Below are positions 54,832 to 64,000 of a stretch of DNA of 64,000 bases, one piece after another. Position 1 is the first letter of the stretch. Every line of letters begins with the position of its first letter. The DNA is from Denitrobaculum tricleocarpae (GTDB lineage: Bacteria; Pseudomonadota; Alphaproteobacteria; Kiloniellales; Kiloniellaceae). The stretch is from positions 248,001-312,000 of the forward strand of contig NZ_ML660052.1 of NCBI RefSeq assembly GCF_007004665.1. Direction: 5' to 3'. The position numbers were made by a program, and so were the translations under genes. The notes beneath the pieces are model-generated. The model saw only the letters and a program-made list of their open reading frames with translations, was not told where the DNA came from and made no database searches.

Positions 54832-56649
54832 TTACGTCTTGCTTGGAGGGGTGGGGTTTCCGATGGGAACACCTGCCCGCTTCATGATGACGGCCTGTTG
54901 AATGATCGAAAGCGTGTTGTTCCATGCCCAGTAGATCACCAGACCGGCCGGGAAGGTGGCCAGCAGGAAGGTAAACATGATCGGCATGAACAGGAAGATC
55001 TTGGCCTGGATCGGATCGGGGGGCTGCGGATTGAGTTTCTGCTGCAGGAACATGGTGATGCCCATGATCAGCGGCCACACACCCAGGTTGAGAACATTGA
55101 GCAGGCCGAGTTCCGGCACACCCCAGGGCAGGATGCCAAAGCCGTTGAGGATGGAGGTCGGATCCGGCGCGGAGAGGTCCTTGATCCACCCGAAGAACGG
55201 CGCCTGGCGCATTTCGATGGTGACAAACATCACCTTGTAGAGCGCAAAGAAGACCGGGATCTGAATAAGGATCGGCAAACACCCGGACATGGGGTTGGCA
55301 CCCTCGCGCTTGTAGAGCGCCATCATTTCCTGATTCAGGCGTTGCTTGTCCTCGCCGAAGCGCTCACGCAGATCCAGCATCTCCGGCTGCAGCTTGCGCA
55401 TTTTCGCCATGGCCTTGTAGGACTTGTTCGCAAGCGGGAAGAACGCCAGTTTGATGAAAACCGTCAGCACCAGGATGGCGACGCCGAAATTACCGATCTT
55501 CTCGTTGAGCCAGTGAATGGCGTAAAACAACGGCTTAGTGATGTAGTAGAACCAGCCGAAATCGACGATTTTGTCGAAATGATTGACCCCGAGCGCAGAC
55601 TCGTATTCATCAATTTGGGTAACGACTTTCGCGCCCGCGAAGAGAGAGTTGCTGATTTCAACGGAACTGCCGGGGGCGACCACGACGCCATCGTTATAGA
55701 GGTAGTCGGTCTGGTAAGAAGCGACGCCGGCCAGGTTCTGGCCCGTAAAGCGCGTGGTCACCGAAACCGACTGGTCCGGAATCAGCGCCGCAGCCCAGTA
55801 TTTATCCGTGATGCCAAGCCAGCCACCGTTCGAGCTCTCGCTGATGACTCCATTTTCCGCTTCGAGAACGTCGCTGTAGTCGATTTCCTGCAGGTTCTCG
55901 TTCAGAACACCCACGAGGCCTTCGTGAAGGATATAAAAACCAAGAATGTCGGGTGTTCCCGTGCGGTTGATTAAACCGTAGGGCAATGCGGTGAAGGTTT
56001 GGTCGCTATTGTTTACGACGCGCTGGTGAACCGTGAAGAGGTAGTTTTCGTCAACTTCGAAGGTCTTTTGGAACGTGAGGCCCTCGCCGTTGTCCCAGCT
56101 TAGCGTGACGGGCTGCTGCGGCGTCAGTGTGGTTTTATCCGCGGACCAGACACTCGAAGCATCCGGCGTAGTGACGGAACCGTCGCCGACCGACCAACCG
56201 AAGTTGGCGTAGTAGGGTTCGGCAGTGCCCAGCGGTGAGAGGAGAACAATGTTGGGGCTGCCCTCTTCAATCGTCTCGCGCAGTTCGGTCAGAACAAGAT
56301 CGTCTAAGCGTCCGCCGTTCAAAGAGATCGAACCGCTCAGCTTTGGTGTTTCAATTTTAACCCGTGGCGACGTGGCCAGAAGATCACTGCGGGACTGTGC
56401 CGCGGAGACACCCACTGCACCCGGAATACCGGGGACGGACGGGGCTGACGCAGAACCGGTTGCTCCAGGTATGGTGGAGGGGACCGTTCCGGCCTGCCCC
56501 GGCTGTGGCGTTGGTTGTCCTATGACCTGTTCACTGCTTTGCGGTGCCTCGAGCGGCGGCTCTTGCGGCAGAAAATACTGAAAGCCCAGTAAGATAGCGA
56601 GCGAGAGAACGATCGCGAGTAAGAGGTTTCTTTGGTCCTGTTGTCCCAT
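54832..56649 (-). CDS. yidC: membrane protein insertase YidC
   Basis: 605 residues. An N-terminal membrane helix ([20 protein letters not shown]) is followed by a Pro/Gly/Ala-rich linker, a large periplasmic beta-domain (about 110-340) and the conserved five-helix insertase core (about 365-590) with [26 protein letters not shown] and [22 protein letters not shown]. It inserts proteins alone or with SecYEG. The C-terminus ends in a short basic-poor tail. Between yidD and engB. Confidence 0.96.
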   Translation of the reverse strand: MGQQDQRNLLLAIVLSLAILLGFQYFLPQEPPLEAPQSSEQVIGQPTPQPGQAGTVPSTIPGATGSASAPSVPGIPGAVGVSAAQSRSDLLATSPRVKIETPKLSGSISLNGGRLDDLVLTELRETIEEGSPNIVLLSPLGTAEPYYANFGWSVGDGSVTTPDASSVWSADKTTLTPQQPVTLSWDNGEGLTFQKTFEVDENYLFTVHQRVVNNSDQTFTALPYGLINRTGTPDILGFYILHEGLVGVLNENLQEIDYSDVLEAENGVISESSNGGWLGITDKYWAAALIPDQSVSVTTRFTGQNLAGVASYQTDYLYNDGVVVAPGSSVEISNSLFAGAKVVTQIDEYESALGVNHFDKIVDFGWFYYITKPLFYAIHWLNEKIGNFGVAILVLTVFIKLAFFPLANKSYKAMAKMRKLQPEMLDLRERFGEDKQRLNQEMMALYKREGANPMSGCLPILIQIPVFFALYKVMFVTIEMRQAPFFGWIKDLSAPDPTSILNGFGILPWGVPELGLLNVLNLGVWPLIMGITMFLQQKLNPQPPDPIQAKIFLFMPIMFTFLLATFPAGLVIYWAWNNTLSIIQQAVIMKRAGVPIGNPTPPSKT

Positions 56650-56661
56650 GGTGCCTGTTGC

Positions 56662-56940
56662 TCAGTGACGTTCTTGACAATGGTGATGAGATGAAATGCT
56701 TCCGCTTAACCGTTCGCCCGGCTCGGGAACCGGGTCGTAGCCCTCGCCACCCCAGGGGTGACAGCGCAGCAGTCGAACGAGTGTCAGCCAGCTTCCGCGA
56801 AGTGGGCCGTGCGTGCGCAAAGCGTCACAGGCGTAGTGCGAACAGCTTGGGTAGAACCTGCAGTGCGGGGGCATGAGGGGCGAGATGGCATACTGATAGA
56901 GCCGAACAAGACCAATCAGGCCTCCGCTTATCAGTTTCAT
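56662..56940 (-). CDS. yidD: membrane protein insertion efficiency factor YidD
   Basis: 92 residues. [62 protein letters not shown] is nearly the whole family consensus, with its conserved cysteines. An amphipathic N-terminal helix binds the membrane. It lies between rnpA and yidC with gaps of 3 and 12 bases. Confidence 0.95.
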   Translation of the reverse strand: MKLISGGLIGLVRLYQYAISPLMPPHCRFYPSCSHYACDALRTHGPLRGSWLTLVRLLRCHPWGGEGYDPVPEPGERLSGSISSHHHCQERH

Positions 56941-56943
56941 GCT

Positions 56944-57402
56944 CTAGCTCCCTTTGGACGCCGGGCCAGTCGTCGGACCACGGGTGCTTCCCTTGCGGCC
57001 TTTCGACCCTCGTTTACTTCCGAAGCCCTTGCTCGTTGTCGCCCGTGCGATTGACACGCGCAAGTCTGATTTCAGGTCTTCGAAGTCACGAGTCAAGGTT
57101 GACCCGCGACCTATGACCACATAATCGTGGTCCGGACGCCCGAGTTCCGGCATGACCTCGTCCACGACGGCACGCAAACGGCGCCGCGCACGATTACGCT
57201 TTACCGCATTGCCAACCTTTCGGCTGACGGTAAAGCCAACGCGCAGACCTGTGCCGCTTTGCGCGGAATGATCGGACGATTGACCTGTCGACCCTCGCTG
57301 CAGAACCTGCAGAATTAGGCCGGGAGCTACCCACTTGCATCTCGATGCCGCGACCTTAAGAAACTCCGGACGCGTTTTCAGGCGTCCGATGGCCGGCGTC
57401 AT
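56944..57402 (-). CDS. rnpA: ribonuclease P protein component
   Basis: 152 residues. Basic protein cofactor of RNase P in tRNA 5' maturation. It has RLKTRPEFLKVA, GFTVSRKVGNAVKRNRARRRLRAVV (RNR motif) and DYVVIGRG. A Ser/Gly/Lys-rich tail of about 30 residues (SKGFGSKRGSKGRKGSTRG) extends beyond the usual end and is probably disordered. Four bases after rpmH. Confidence 0.95.
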   Translation of the reverse strand: MTPAIGRLKTRPEFLKVAASRCKWVAPGLILQVLQRGSTGQSSDHSAQSGTGLRVGFTVSRKVGNAVKRNRARRRLRAVVDEVMPELGRPDHDYVVIGRGSTLTRDFEDLKSDLRVSIARATTSKGFGSKRGSKGRKGSTRGPTTGPASKGS

Positions 57403-57406
57403 CGGA

Positions 57407-57541
57407 TTAGGCGGACAGCCGCTTGCGGCCTTTGGCTCGACGGGCTACCAGGACTTTGCGTCCGCCGACGGTCGCTTTGCGGGCGCGAAACCCATGGCGG
57501 CGCTTGCGGACCAGCACGCTGGGCTGAAATGTGCGCTTCAC
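57407..57541 (-). CDS. rpmH: 50S ribosomal protein L34
   Basis: 44 residues, starting at a GTG with GGAG ten bases upstream. [20 protein letters not shown] and the C-terminal [11 protein letters not shown] are the standard L34 sequence. First gene of the operon, with its own strong promoter 44 bases upstream. A longer frame to 57613 has no support. Confidence 0.96.
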   Translation of the reverse strand: MKRTFQPSVLVRKRRHGFRARKATVGGRKVLVARRAKGRKRLSA

Positions 57542-57584
57542 TGCAATACTCTCCGTAGTACGGATGGTTGGAAAATGACGAGGC

Positions 57585-57613
57585 TGTATAAGCGGGCCGC
57601 CTACGTCTGTCAA
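57585..57613 (-). promoter_or_regulatory. near-consensus sigma70 promoter of the rpmH operon
   Basis: On the minus strand TTGACA (57613-57608), a 17-base spacer and TATACA (57590-57585). It lies 44 bases before the rpmH start codon, giving a short leader. It is the best match to the vegetative consensus that I found in the window. Confidence 0.85.
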
Positions 57614-57859
57614 CGGCCCGCTGAATCATTCTTTCATTAAGTGTCGGAAAAGCCGGATCGCCAGCAGTTTTTCACGAAAAACATCAAGAGTGTTCGTTAA
57701 CGTATGTTTCGGAAAGCATTGGTAAACTACGGTTTGTTTTGGGCAATCGGGGCGGTTGCGGTTCCATCGGGCCTGCATCCGACTCACAAACATTCAAAAC
57801 TTCGTGGGCCACAGAGGCTGTACTTGCCATGAAGCGGCAGACTCACAGAGAATGATTTC

Positions 57860-58600
57860 ATGACTGAACCCAAAAAAGAGGCCGCTCCAGGCGGTTTTTC
57901 GCTCGCCCGTGTGCTTCCAGCTGTCGTCATCGTTGCGGGTTTGGCGTTAGCCATCTCGCAGGGTTGGCACAAATACCTGAGTTATGAAACTCTTCGGGAC
58001 AATCGGGAGTGGTTGCTGGGGCAGGTTGACAGCCTTGGGTTGCTCGCGGGTTTGGCATTTATGGGCATTTATGCCGCCGCCACGGCCTTCTCAATTCCGG
58101 GCGGGCTTTTCCTGACGATTGGCGGCGGTTTCCTGTTCGGGACCTGGCTGGGCGGAAGTTACGTTCTTTTCGGGGCGACATTGGGGGCAACGGTCGTGTT
58201 TCTCGCCGCGCGTACAGCGCTCGGAGATGTCCTGAGAGCCAAGGCCGGGCCAGCGCTCCAGAAAATGGAAGCCGGATTTCGGGAGAACGAACTGAATTAC
58301 CTTCTCGTGCTGCGGTTTATTCCTATTTTTCCGTTCTGGCTGGTCAATCTCGTACCGGCTTTTCTCGGCGTGTCATTGCGAAACTACATGATCGGAACCT
58401 TTTTCGGCATCATTCCCGGTACGTTTGTGTACACCAGCGTAGGGAGCGGCCTGGGAGCGATTTTCGATGCCAACGAGACCCCCGACCTGGGAATCATCTT
58501 CAAACCACAGGTTTTGCTGCCGATTGTTGGCCTGATTGTGCTGTCGCTGGTACCTGTGGTTTACAAGAAAATGAAGGCCCGCAAAGAGGCTCTCGATTAA
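57860..58600 (+). CDS. TVP38/TMEM64 family membrane protein (VTT/DedA-like)
   Basis: 246 residues with about six hydrophobic segments. The family signature is clear: FSIPGGLFLTIGGGFLFGTWLGGSYVLFGATLGATVVFLAAR, then RFIPIFPFWLVNLVPAFLGVSLRNYMIGTFFGIIPGTFVY. VTT-domain proteins include lipid scramblase or flippase-like carriers. In many bacteria this domain is fused to a mercuric reductase-like flavoprotein; here such a flavoprotein is encoded separately at 14886. Confidence 0.9.
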   Translation: MTEPKKEAAPGGFSLARVLPAVVIVAGLALAISQGWHKYLSYETLRDNREWLLGQVDSLGLLAGLAFMGIYAAATAFSIPGGLFLTIGGGFLFGTWLGGSYVLFGATLGATVVFLAARTALGDVLRAKAGPALQKMEAGFRENELNYLLVLRFIPIFPFWLVNLVPAFLGVSLRNYMIGTFFGIIPGTFVYTSVGSGLGAIFDANETPDLGIIFKPQVLLPIVGLIVLSLVPVVYKKMKARKEALD

Positions 58601-58699
58601 TCGTCGTTGAGTTTACACGAGGATTCGGGTGATTATTCGTTGAATCCGTGCCGTTTACGCGATTCTATATCTCCGATGATCGGGCGTTAAGCACAGGGC

Positions 58700-60136
58700 A
58701 TGACAGGACACAGACTCAAACTGCCGCCGTTAGCCAGAAGTCTCTCCGCAAGACTGCTGATCTTGACCGTTGCCTTCGTCATGTTGTCCGAGGTCCTCAT
58801 CTATGCTCCTTCAATCGGCCGGTTCCGGGTGTCTTTCCTTGAAGGACGCCTTGCCGCCGGTCATCTGGCCATACTCGCGCTCGAGGCAACTGACGACAAA
58901 ATGGTCACCAAGGACCTGGAGCAGGAGCTTCTGGACCATGTGAACGCCTATTCTGTTGCCCTGACAAAACCCGAAGACAGCATCAAACTCATGCTGATGG
59001 TCGACAAGCCCGGTGAGGTCGATGCCGCGTTTGATCTGAGGAGAGGAACCTTTTTTGGCCTGATCGGTGATGCCTTCATGTCTCTCTGGCATACGGACAA
59101 CAGGGTCTTGCGTGTGGTCGGAGTATCGCCCAAAGATCCCGGCACTCTGGTGGATGTGGTGCTCGATGAAGCCCCCATGCGTGCTGCGATGTGGGATTAC
59201 TCGCAGCGAATTCTGGCGCTGTCGTTCGGCATTGCGTTCTTTACCGCTGCACTGGTCTACCTCAGTCTGCACTGGTTGATGGTGCGTCCGATGCGGCGCA
59301 TCACCGGCAGCATGGTGGAATTCCGATCAGCGCCCGAAGACGCCACGATCAGCCTGCCGCATTCAGACCGTGGGGATGAAATCGGTATCGCCCAGCGCGA
59401 GCTGACGTCGATGCAGGAAGGCTTGCGCTCCGCGTTGCAGCAGAAAACACGCCTCGCTGCACTGGGAACGGCTGTCACCAAAATCAATCATGATCTCCGA
59501 AACATTCTGGCCACAGCTGTCCTGGTGTCGGATCGCCTGACCGGGAGTGATGACCCCGAGGTCCGCAGGGTAACCCCGACATTGCTCCGGGCCATCGACC
59601 GCGCGGTCAATCTCTGCGCACAGACATTGAATTTCACGCGCGAAGGGCCGCCGGTCCTGGATCTCAGTCACTTCGATCTCCGTGACCTGGTACAGGACGT
59701 TGGCGAGGAACTCCCTGAGCCGGCTGACGGTTCCTCGGTTTGGCTCAACCGCCTTGAGGCTGGAACTGATGTCGAGGCCGATAGAGATCAGCTGTTCAGG
59801 GTCCTCGCGAACCTGGGTCACAACGCGATACAAGCCGGCGCCACCGAGGTTGCGGTTACCGCGCGCCAATCCGGGGACCGCTTCGTGATTGTGGTCCAGG
59901 ACAATGGCCCCGGCCTGCCGCCACGTGCCCGCGAAAAACTGTTTCAGCCCTTTGAGGGATCTGCCCGGGTCGACGGTACCGGTCTCGGTTTGGCGATCGC
60001 GCGCGATCTGATGCGTGCCCACGGTGGCGATATTGAGTTGGAGAATTCGGATGCCGATGGCACCTGCTTCTGCCTGATACTGCCGATGACACAGTCGCGG
60101 CCCAAACTGACGACCAACGGGCGTGCCGCGGCGTAA
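58700..60136 (+). CDS. orphan sensor histidine kinase
   Basis: 478 residues. Two membrane helices (about 18-38 and 168-192) flank a periplasmic domain of 130 residues. A HAMP-like linker leads to a dimerisation domain with phospho-accepting His264 in KINHDLRN. The ATPase domain has N box NLGHNAIQAG, G1 VQDNGPGLP, F box LFQPFEG and G2 GTGLGLAIARDL. No response regulator gene is adjacent, so its partner lies elsewhere. Ligand unknown. Confidence 0.9.
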   Translation: MTGHRLKLPPLARSLSARLLILTVAFVMLSEVLIYAPSIGRFRVSFLEGRLAAGHLAILALEATDDKMVTKDLEQELLDHVNAYSVALTKPEDSIKLMLMVDKPGEVDAAFDLRRGTFFGLIGDAFMSLWHTDNRVLRVVGVSPKDPGTLVDVVLDEAPMRAAMWDYSQRILALSFGIAFFTAALVYLSLHWLMVRPMRRITGSMVEFRSAPEDATISLPHSDRGDEIGIAQRELTSMQEGLRSALQQKTRLAALGTAVTKINHDLRNILATAVLVSDRLTGSDDPEVRRVTPTLLRAIDRAVNLCAQTLNFTREGPPVLDLSHFDLRDLVQDVGEELPEPADGSSVWLNRLEAGTDVEADRDQLFRVLANLGHNAIQAGATEVAVTARQSGDRFVIVVQDNGPGLPPRAREKLFQPFEGSARVDGTGLGLAIARDLMRAHGGDIELENSDADGTCFCLILPMTQSRPKLTTNGRAAA

Positions 60137-60149
60137 CCAGCCACACTAC

Positions 60150-61337
60150 CTAATCCAGGGCGATCAGAAGTGCCTTCAGGTAAGCGGTTTCCGGCAGCGC
60201 CGGATGAACCGGGTGGTCCGGACCCGCACCGCCGCTATAGAGAATCCTGCCCTGGCGCCCGACATCATTGAGCCCCCGTTTCACCTGTTCGGTAAAGCTG
60301 GCCGGGTCTGCATGATGTGAGCAGGAGGCCATAAAGAGCGTTCCCCCGCTGGCCACCAGGGAGGCCGCCAGGCGTGCCACCTTGCGATAGCCCTTCAGGC
60401 CCTGCGCCAGATCTTTTTTGGTCTTTACGAAGGCCGGCGGATCGGCGATCACCAGCTCAAACCTCTCTTTGTTCTTCGCGAGCTCGGCCAAGCGGGTAAA
60501 GGCATCGCCTTTGACAAATCGGCAGACCTCGGCGACGCCATTGGCGGCGGCGGCCTCTTTAGCCAGGTCGATGGCCGTTTGCGAGCGGTCCAGGGTTACG
60601 ACTTCCCTTGCCCCCGCCAGGGCGGCCTGAATCGTGAATCCGCCGCTGAACGAGTAGCAGTCCAGTACCCGGTTTTCGCCGGCGAACTTGGCGGCCCAGC
60701 GGCGGTTAAGACGCTGATCGTAAAACCAGCCGGTCTTTTGTCCGCTCTCCAGATCGGCAAAGTAACGCGCATCGTTCTCGAAAACCTCTATTCGTCCGCC
60801 CAGCTGTCCGACCGGGACTTCGAATGACGGCGGGAGGCCTTCCAGTTGACGGGCGGGCGAATCGTCTCGCAAAACCACGGTTTTTGGCGCCAGCACATGA
60901 TCGAGGGCTTCAAGTAAATGAGGCTTCAGGCGTTCGGCGCCTGCCGTGTTGAGCTGAGCCACCAGCACGTCGCCGAAGCGGTCGATAATCATGCCGGGCA
61001 AGCCGTCGGCTTCCGCGTGAATCAAACGGTAGTAGGGGCGCTCGAACAGACGGTCCCGGATCTTCAGCGCGCGCTCCAGGGAAGTGGCCAGGAAAGCCGT
61101 GTCAATCTGTGTCTTCGGGTCTCTGGAAAAGAGTCGCGCGGCAATGAGGGGGTGGCGGTTGAACATGGCGACGCCCAAAGCATGTCCGTCCGAGCCCTTG
61201 AGGTTCACGAGTGCGCCTGGTTCGAGCGCTTTTGCAACAGAGTCCAGTTCCAGTTCGTTGGAAAAAACCCATGGTGAACCGCGCAGGACCCGTTTGTGAG
61301 CATTGGGTTTGAGGCGGAGGTCTGGATAGGCTGACAT
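60150..61337 (-). CDS. class I SAM-dependent rRNA methyltransferase, RlmI-like
   Basis: 395 residues from MSAYPDLRLKPNAHKRVLRGSPWVF. An N-terminal PUA domain is followed by the RlmI/RlmK-type methyltransferase fold: LDCYSFSGGFTIQAAL (SAM site), DRSQTAIDLAKEA and the catalytic DPPAFVKTKKDL region. RlmI makes m5C1962 in 23S rRNA; exact specificity here is inferred. An in-frame start at 61412 exists but adds no conserved sequence. No strong ribosome binding site is visible at either. Confidence 0.88.
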   Translation of the reverse strand: MSAYPDLRLKPNAHKRVLRGSPWVFSNELELDSVAKALEPGALVNLKGSDGHALGVAMFNRHPLIAARLFSRDPKTQIDTAFLATSLERALKIRDRLFERPYYRLIHAEADGLPGMIIDRFGDVLVAQLNTAGAERLKPHLLEALDHVLAPKTVVLRDDSPARQLEGLPPSFEVPVGQLGGRIEVFENDARYFADLESGQKTGWFYDQRLNRRWAAKFAGENRVLDCYSFSGGFTIQAALAGAREVVTLDRSQTAIDLAKEAAAANGVAEVCRFVKGDAFTRLAELAKNKERFELVIADPPAFVKTKKDLAQGLKGYRKVARLAASLVASGGTLFMASCSHHADPASFTEQVKRGLNDVGRQGRILYSGGAGPDHPVHPALPETAYLKALLIALD

Positions 61338-61668
61338 TGGAGAATCTTGTGATGCCTGGTTTTCGGAAGGTAAGGCGGCGTGAAGCTGTGCCGTGAGACT
61401 AATCCGGTTCATTCGATTCGTGGGTTCAAACCCGACGAACGGCTATACAAGACCAGGAGACATGGCTGTGTTGCGCTGCACAAGTCCAATCGGCGCTTTC
61501 GCCGGAATTCCGTCGAATTCGGCGCGTGTTGCGGTGAAATGTGCGATCTCAAACTATTTGCGGTGCAACAGGCCAATGCATAAAGTGCAGCCGACAGAGC
61601 CGGTCGTTACCCAGCCATTTCGTAAACCCGGCGATTCCGGTCGCAAATGCCGTCCGTTGCAGGAGGAC
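61338..61668. other. 331-base divergent intergenic region
   Basis: It lies between the methyltransferase and panB genes. It contains an imperfect palindrome at 61418-61438 (TCGTGGGTTC/AAACCCGACGA) that could be an operator. It resembles a tRNA T-arm but no tRNA can be folded around it. No riboswitch is apparent. Confidence 0.4.
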
Positions 61669-62541
61669 ATGCCATTGAGTGCGCAGAAGCCCGCAAAGGC
61701 GGCGACGATACAAGAAATTAGGGCACGGAAGAACCAGACGCCCATCGTCGCCCTGACAGCCTACACCACGCCGATTTCACGCCTGCTCGATCCGCACGTT
61801 GATGTGCTGCTGGTGGGTGATTCTCTTGGAATGGTGATCTATGGGATGGAGACGACGCTCGGTGTCACGCTCGAGATGATGTGCGCGCACGGTAAGGCCG
61901 TCGTTCGAGGGGCGGTCTCGTCCTGTGTCGTGGTCGACATGCCCTTTGGAAGTTACCAGGAATCGCAAGAGTTGGCCTATCGCAATGCTGCGCGGATTCT
62001 CGCCGAGACGGGCTGTGCCGCCGTAAAGCTGGAGGGCGGGCAGGAAATGGCGGCCACTATCGCTTTCCTCACCGCCCGCGGAATTCCCGTGATGGGGCAT
62101 GTCGGATTGCTGCCGCAATCCTTCAACAGTCAGGGCGGTTTCAGGACTCAGGGCCGCACGGCCGAGGCTGCCACGCGAATTCTGGCCGACGCGCGGGCAG
62201 TCGCGGATGCCGGTGCTTTCTCGATCGTCGTTGAAGGTGTGGTTGAGACGCTGGCTGCCGAGATCACGAACGCTGTGGTGGTGCCGACCATCGGAATTGG
62301 TGCGTCTGCGGCTTGCGACGGACAAATCCTGGTCACCGAAGACCTGCTCGGTCTGTTCTCGGACTTCACGCCCAAGTTCGTCAAGCGGTATGCAGAACTG
62401 GGATCGGAGGTATCGGTTGCGGTCGGCGCTTATGCCAAAGAAGTGCGCGCCCGCAGCTTTCCGGCGTCTGAACACTGCTTTGGCGCGGCGCCGCAGGCGA
62501 AACGGACTGAAGAGACAACGGAGAGCGACGATGTCGTCTGA
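61669..62541 (+). CDS. panB: 3-methyl-2-oxobutanoate hydroxymethyltransferase
   Basis: 290 residues. Makes ketopantoate, the first step of pantothenate synthesis. Motifs: [56 protein letters not shown] and GHVGLLPQS. The ATG follows AGGAGG very closely; a TTG two codons later is better spaced, so the exact start is open. The frame extends to 61393 without conserved sequence. It overlaps panC by 11 bases. Confidence 0.95.
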   Translation: MPLSAQKPAKAATIQEIRARKNQTPIVALTAYTTPISRLLDPHVDVLLVGDSLGMVIYGMETTLGVTLEMMCAHGKAVVRGAVSSCVVVDMPFGSYQESQELAYRNAARILAETGCAAVKLEGGQEMAATIAFLTARGIPVMGHVGLLPQSFNSQGGFRTQGRTAEAATRILADARAVADAGAFSIVVEGVVETLAAEITNAVVVPTIGIGASAACDGQILVTEDLLGLFSDFTPKFVKRYAELGSEVSVAVGAYAKEVRARSFPASEHCFGAAPQAKRTEETTESDDVV

Positions 62542-63448
62542 CCAGCAGCGCGATACGGCTGGCTCCAACCACGACGGCACTCTCCTGCCAATCGTTCGGA
62601 CTGTTCCGGATTTACGGGCGCGGGTTTCCAGATGGCGTGCGCGGAAAGAGCGTGTCGCACTGGTCCCGACTATGGGGGCGCTGCACGAGGGACATCTTTC
62701 CCTGATGCGCGAAGGCCAGGCGCTCTGCGAGCGGGTTGTCGCGACCATCTTTGTCAACCCGAAGCAGTTCAATCGTGCGGAGGATCTGCAGAGCTATCCC
62801 AGCGACAACGAACGGGATATCAAGCTACTGACGGAGCTGGGCGTCGATCTCCTCTATATGCCCGAGGTCCGGGAGATCTATCCGCCGGGTTTCCAGACGG
62901 TTGTCTCCCTGCCCGCATTATCCTCTTGTCTCTGCGGCGCGCATCGGCCAGGGCATTTTGATGGCGTGAGCACGGTGGTGAGCAAGCTGCTGCTGCAGAG
63001 CTTGCCTGATATTGCAATCTTCGGCGAGAAGGACTTTCAGCAGCTTCAGATCATCCGGCGCATGGTGCGTGATCTGAACATCCCGGTCAGCATTAAAGGG
63101 GGTGCGACCATCCGTGAAGCCGATGGTCTCGCGCTGTCCTCTCGCAACCGACTTTTGAACCCCGAGGAGCGGGCCCGCGCCGTCTCTCTTTACCGCGTGC
63201 TGTCCTCGACCGTTGCAGCCATCGAGGCGGGCGACTTGCTCTCACCTGCGCTGGAGCGCGCTCGCGAGGAACTCTCGGAGGCTCACGTTACGTCCGTCGA
63301 CTACCTGGAGATCAGAGAGGAACAAAGCCTGGAGCTCTTCGACGCCGAACGGTCACAGGGGCCGGCGCGCATCTTTGCCGCCATTTGGCTCGGATCGACG
63401 CGCATCATCGATAATCTGCCCGTGAAGCTCCCCGCAACTCGGGATTAA
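62531..63448 (+). CDS. panC: pantothenate synthetase
   Basis: 305 residues. Joins pantoate and beta-alanine with ATP. It shows [19 protein letters not shown] (HIGH-like), [42 protein letters not shown] and [10 protein letters not shown] (KMSKS-like). The start within the end of panB has GGAGAG upstream; the same frame is open from 62099 but that is panB in another frame. Confidence 0.95.
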   Translation: MSSDQQRDTAGSNHDGTLLPIVRTVPDLRARVSRWRARKERVALVPTMGALHEGHLSLMREGQALCERVVATIFVNPKQFNRAEDLQSYPSDNERDIKLLTELGVDLLYMPEVREIYPPGFQTVVSLPALSSCLCGAHRPGHFDGVSTVVSKLLLQSLPDIAIFGEKDFQQLQIIRRMVRDLNIPVSIKGGATIREADGLALSSRNRLLNPEERARAVSLYRVLSSTVAAIEAGDLLSPALERAREELSEAHVTSVDYLEIREEQSLELFDAERSQGPARIFAAIWLGSTRIIDNLPVKLPATRD

Positions 63449-63494
63449 ACCGAAATGGTTTTGTCTGGGCCGGGTCTGGGCCGGCTTGCGGCTC

Positions 63495-63974
63495 TTACCG
63501 GCTTGTGTGGATGATCGGGGGAACCGACTGCAGCTCCATATCCCACGGGAACAGGATCCAGGTATCCTGGCTGACTTCGGTGATGAAGCTATCCACCAGC
63601 GGACGCCCCGCAGGCTTGGCGTAAACCGTTGCGAAGTGGGCCTTTGGCATCATTTCCCTGACGGCCTGAGCGGTTCTGCCGGTATCGACCAGGTCGTCGA
63701 TGATCAGCCAGCCGTCGCCGTCGCCAGGGACATCCTTGATGATCCGCATCTCACCCTGCGACCGGTCGTCATAGCTTGCAATACAAAGAGTGTCGATCAG
63801 GCGGAGATCCAGCTCCCGTGCGACGACTGCGGCTGGAACCAGTCCTCCCCGGGTAATCGCTGCGATGCCCTGCCACGGGCCTTCGGCAACGAGACGCCAG
63901 GCAAGGGCTTTGGCATCGCGGTGAAGTTGCTCCCAGGAAACGGGAAAGGTTTTTTGCTGCTGGTCGGATGACAC
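63495..63974 (-). CDS. gpt: xanthine-guanine phosphoribosyltransferase
   Basis: 159 residues, GTG start behind GGGAG. Purine salvage enzyme making XMP and GMP from the bases and [21 protein letters not shown], the PRPP-binding loop [18 protein letters not shown] and the C-terminal [11 protein letters not shown] match Gpt. It converges on panC. Confidence 0.93.
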   Translation of the reverse strand: MSSDQQQKTFPVSWEQLHRDAKALAWRLVAEGPWQGIAAITRGGLVPAAVVARELDLRLIDTLCIASYDDRSQGEMRIIKDVPGDGDGWLIIDDLVDTGRTAQAVREMMPKAHFATVYAKPAGRPLVDSFITEVSQDTWILFPWDMELQSVPPIIHTSR

Positions 63975-64000
63975 GTCGGATTCTCCCTGATCTCTAACCT

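Noticed and set aside
54721-55974. 417-codon plus-strand open frame
   Set aside because: Antisense shadow of yidC and engB; the peptide has no fold-like pattern.
57407-57613. Idea that the rpmH-rnpA-yidD-yidC cluster marks the replication origin here
   Set aside because: No dnaA gene, no DnaA box cluster and no AT-rich unwinding region are visible beside it; in Alphaproteobacteria this cluster is commonly away from oriC.
61395-61446. tRNA-like T-arm (GTGGG TTCAAAC CCGAC) upstream of panB
   Set aside because: No matching acceptor, D-arm or anticodon arm can be placed at the right distance, one T-stem pair mismatches and there is no CCA. It is better described as a palindrome.
62099-62530. 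144-codon N-terminal extension of panC
   Set aside because: It is panB read in a different frame; panC has a good ribosome binding site at 62531.
63450-63494. Possible terminator between panC and gpt
   Set aside because: Only a four-base AACC/GGTT repeat and a duplicated GTCTGGGCCGG are present, with no stable stem plus T-run.

Overview
The window reads as a continuous piece of a high-GC alphaproteobacterial chromosome, probably Rhodospirillales or a close relative. The signs are lineage-type small proteins (DUF1150 behind Hsp20, DUF2336, DUF6134, a GHNNGPPL-motif protein), the SRP RNA-dnaX-ybaB-recR block, and three perfect TTAA-N7-TTAA sites of the CtrA type. I see no insertion sequence, prophage, CRISPR array or tRNA.

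Layout. 1-1.6 kb: a heat-shock gene pair with a ROSE-like leader, then an AT-rich non-coding stretch with one CtrA-type site and two perfect DnaA boxes. 1.6-13.3 kb: an accessory, surface-oriented region. It holds a PPP-type phosphatase, an outer-membrane polysaccharide export protein fused to a beta-barrel, a large type I-secreted RTX protein with an integrin-beta-like head domain, a ParA-like ATPase, a UDP-HexNAc dehydrogenase, and two adjacent iron(II)/2-oxoglutarate-type oxygenases. 13.7-20.3 kb: a membrane protein resembling a chemoreceptor sensor half, a flavoprotein disulfide reductase, an orphan TAXI binding protein, a GST, an M17 aminopeptidase and a MarR regulator. 20.3-27.2 kb: a YejABEF peptide importer with a GhrA-like dehydrogenase. 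27.3-33.9 kb: hisN, a membrane-anchored cytochrome c, DUF2975, kdsB, pheA, nudC, DUF6134 and DinB-family genes.

34-48.9 kb is mostly housekeeping: SRP RNA-dnaX-ybaB-recR, a DUF4139 protein, LysE exporter and ArsR regulator, rmuC, def-fmt-truA, a Bcr/CflA efflux pump, dapE-dapD and a pyrimidine 5'-nucleotidase. 48.9-53.2 kb has a GHNNGPPL protein, an XRE-cupin regulator, and a CtrA-site-preceded diguanylate cyclase coupled to a DUF2336 protein. 53.2-57.6 kb is the rpmH-rnpA-yidD-yidC-engB-argB operon behind a near-consensus sigma70 promoter. 57.9-64 kb has a TVP38/TMEM64 protein, an orphan histidine kinase, an RlmI-like methyltransferase, panB-panC and gpt.

The part most worth attention is 1.6-9 kb. 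An RTX adhesin whose VWA domain keeps the integrin-beta MIDAS/ADMIDAS pattern sits between polysaccharide export genes, behind a putative CtrA site. Together with the c-di-GMP gene behind another such site, this suggests cell-cycle or lifestyle-controlled surface attachment. That link is inference; the motifs themselves are directly visible.
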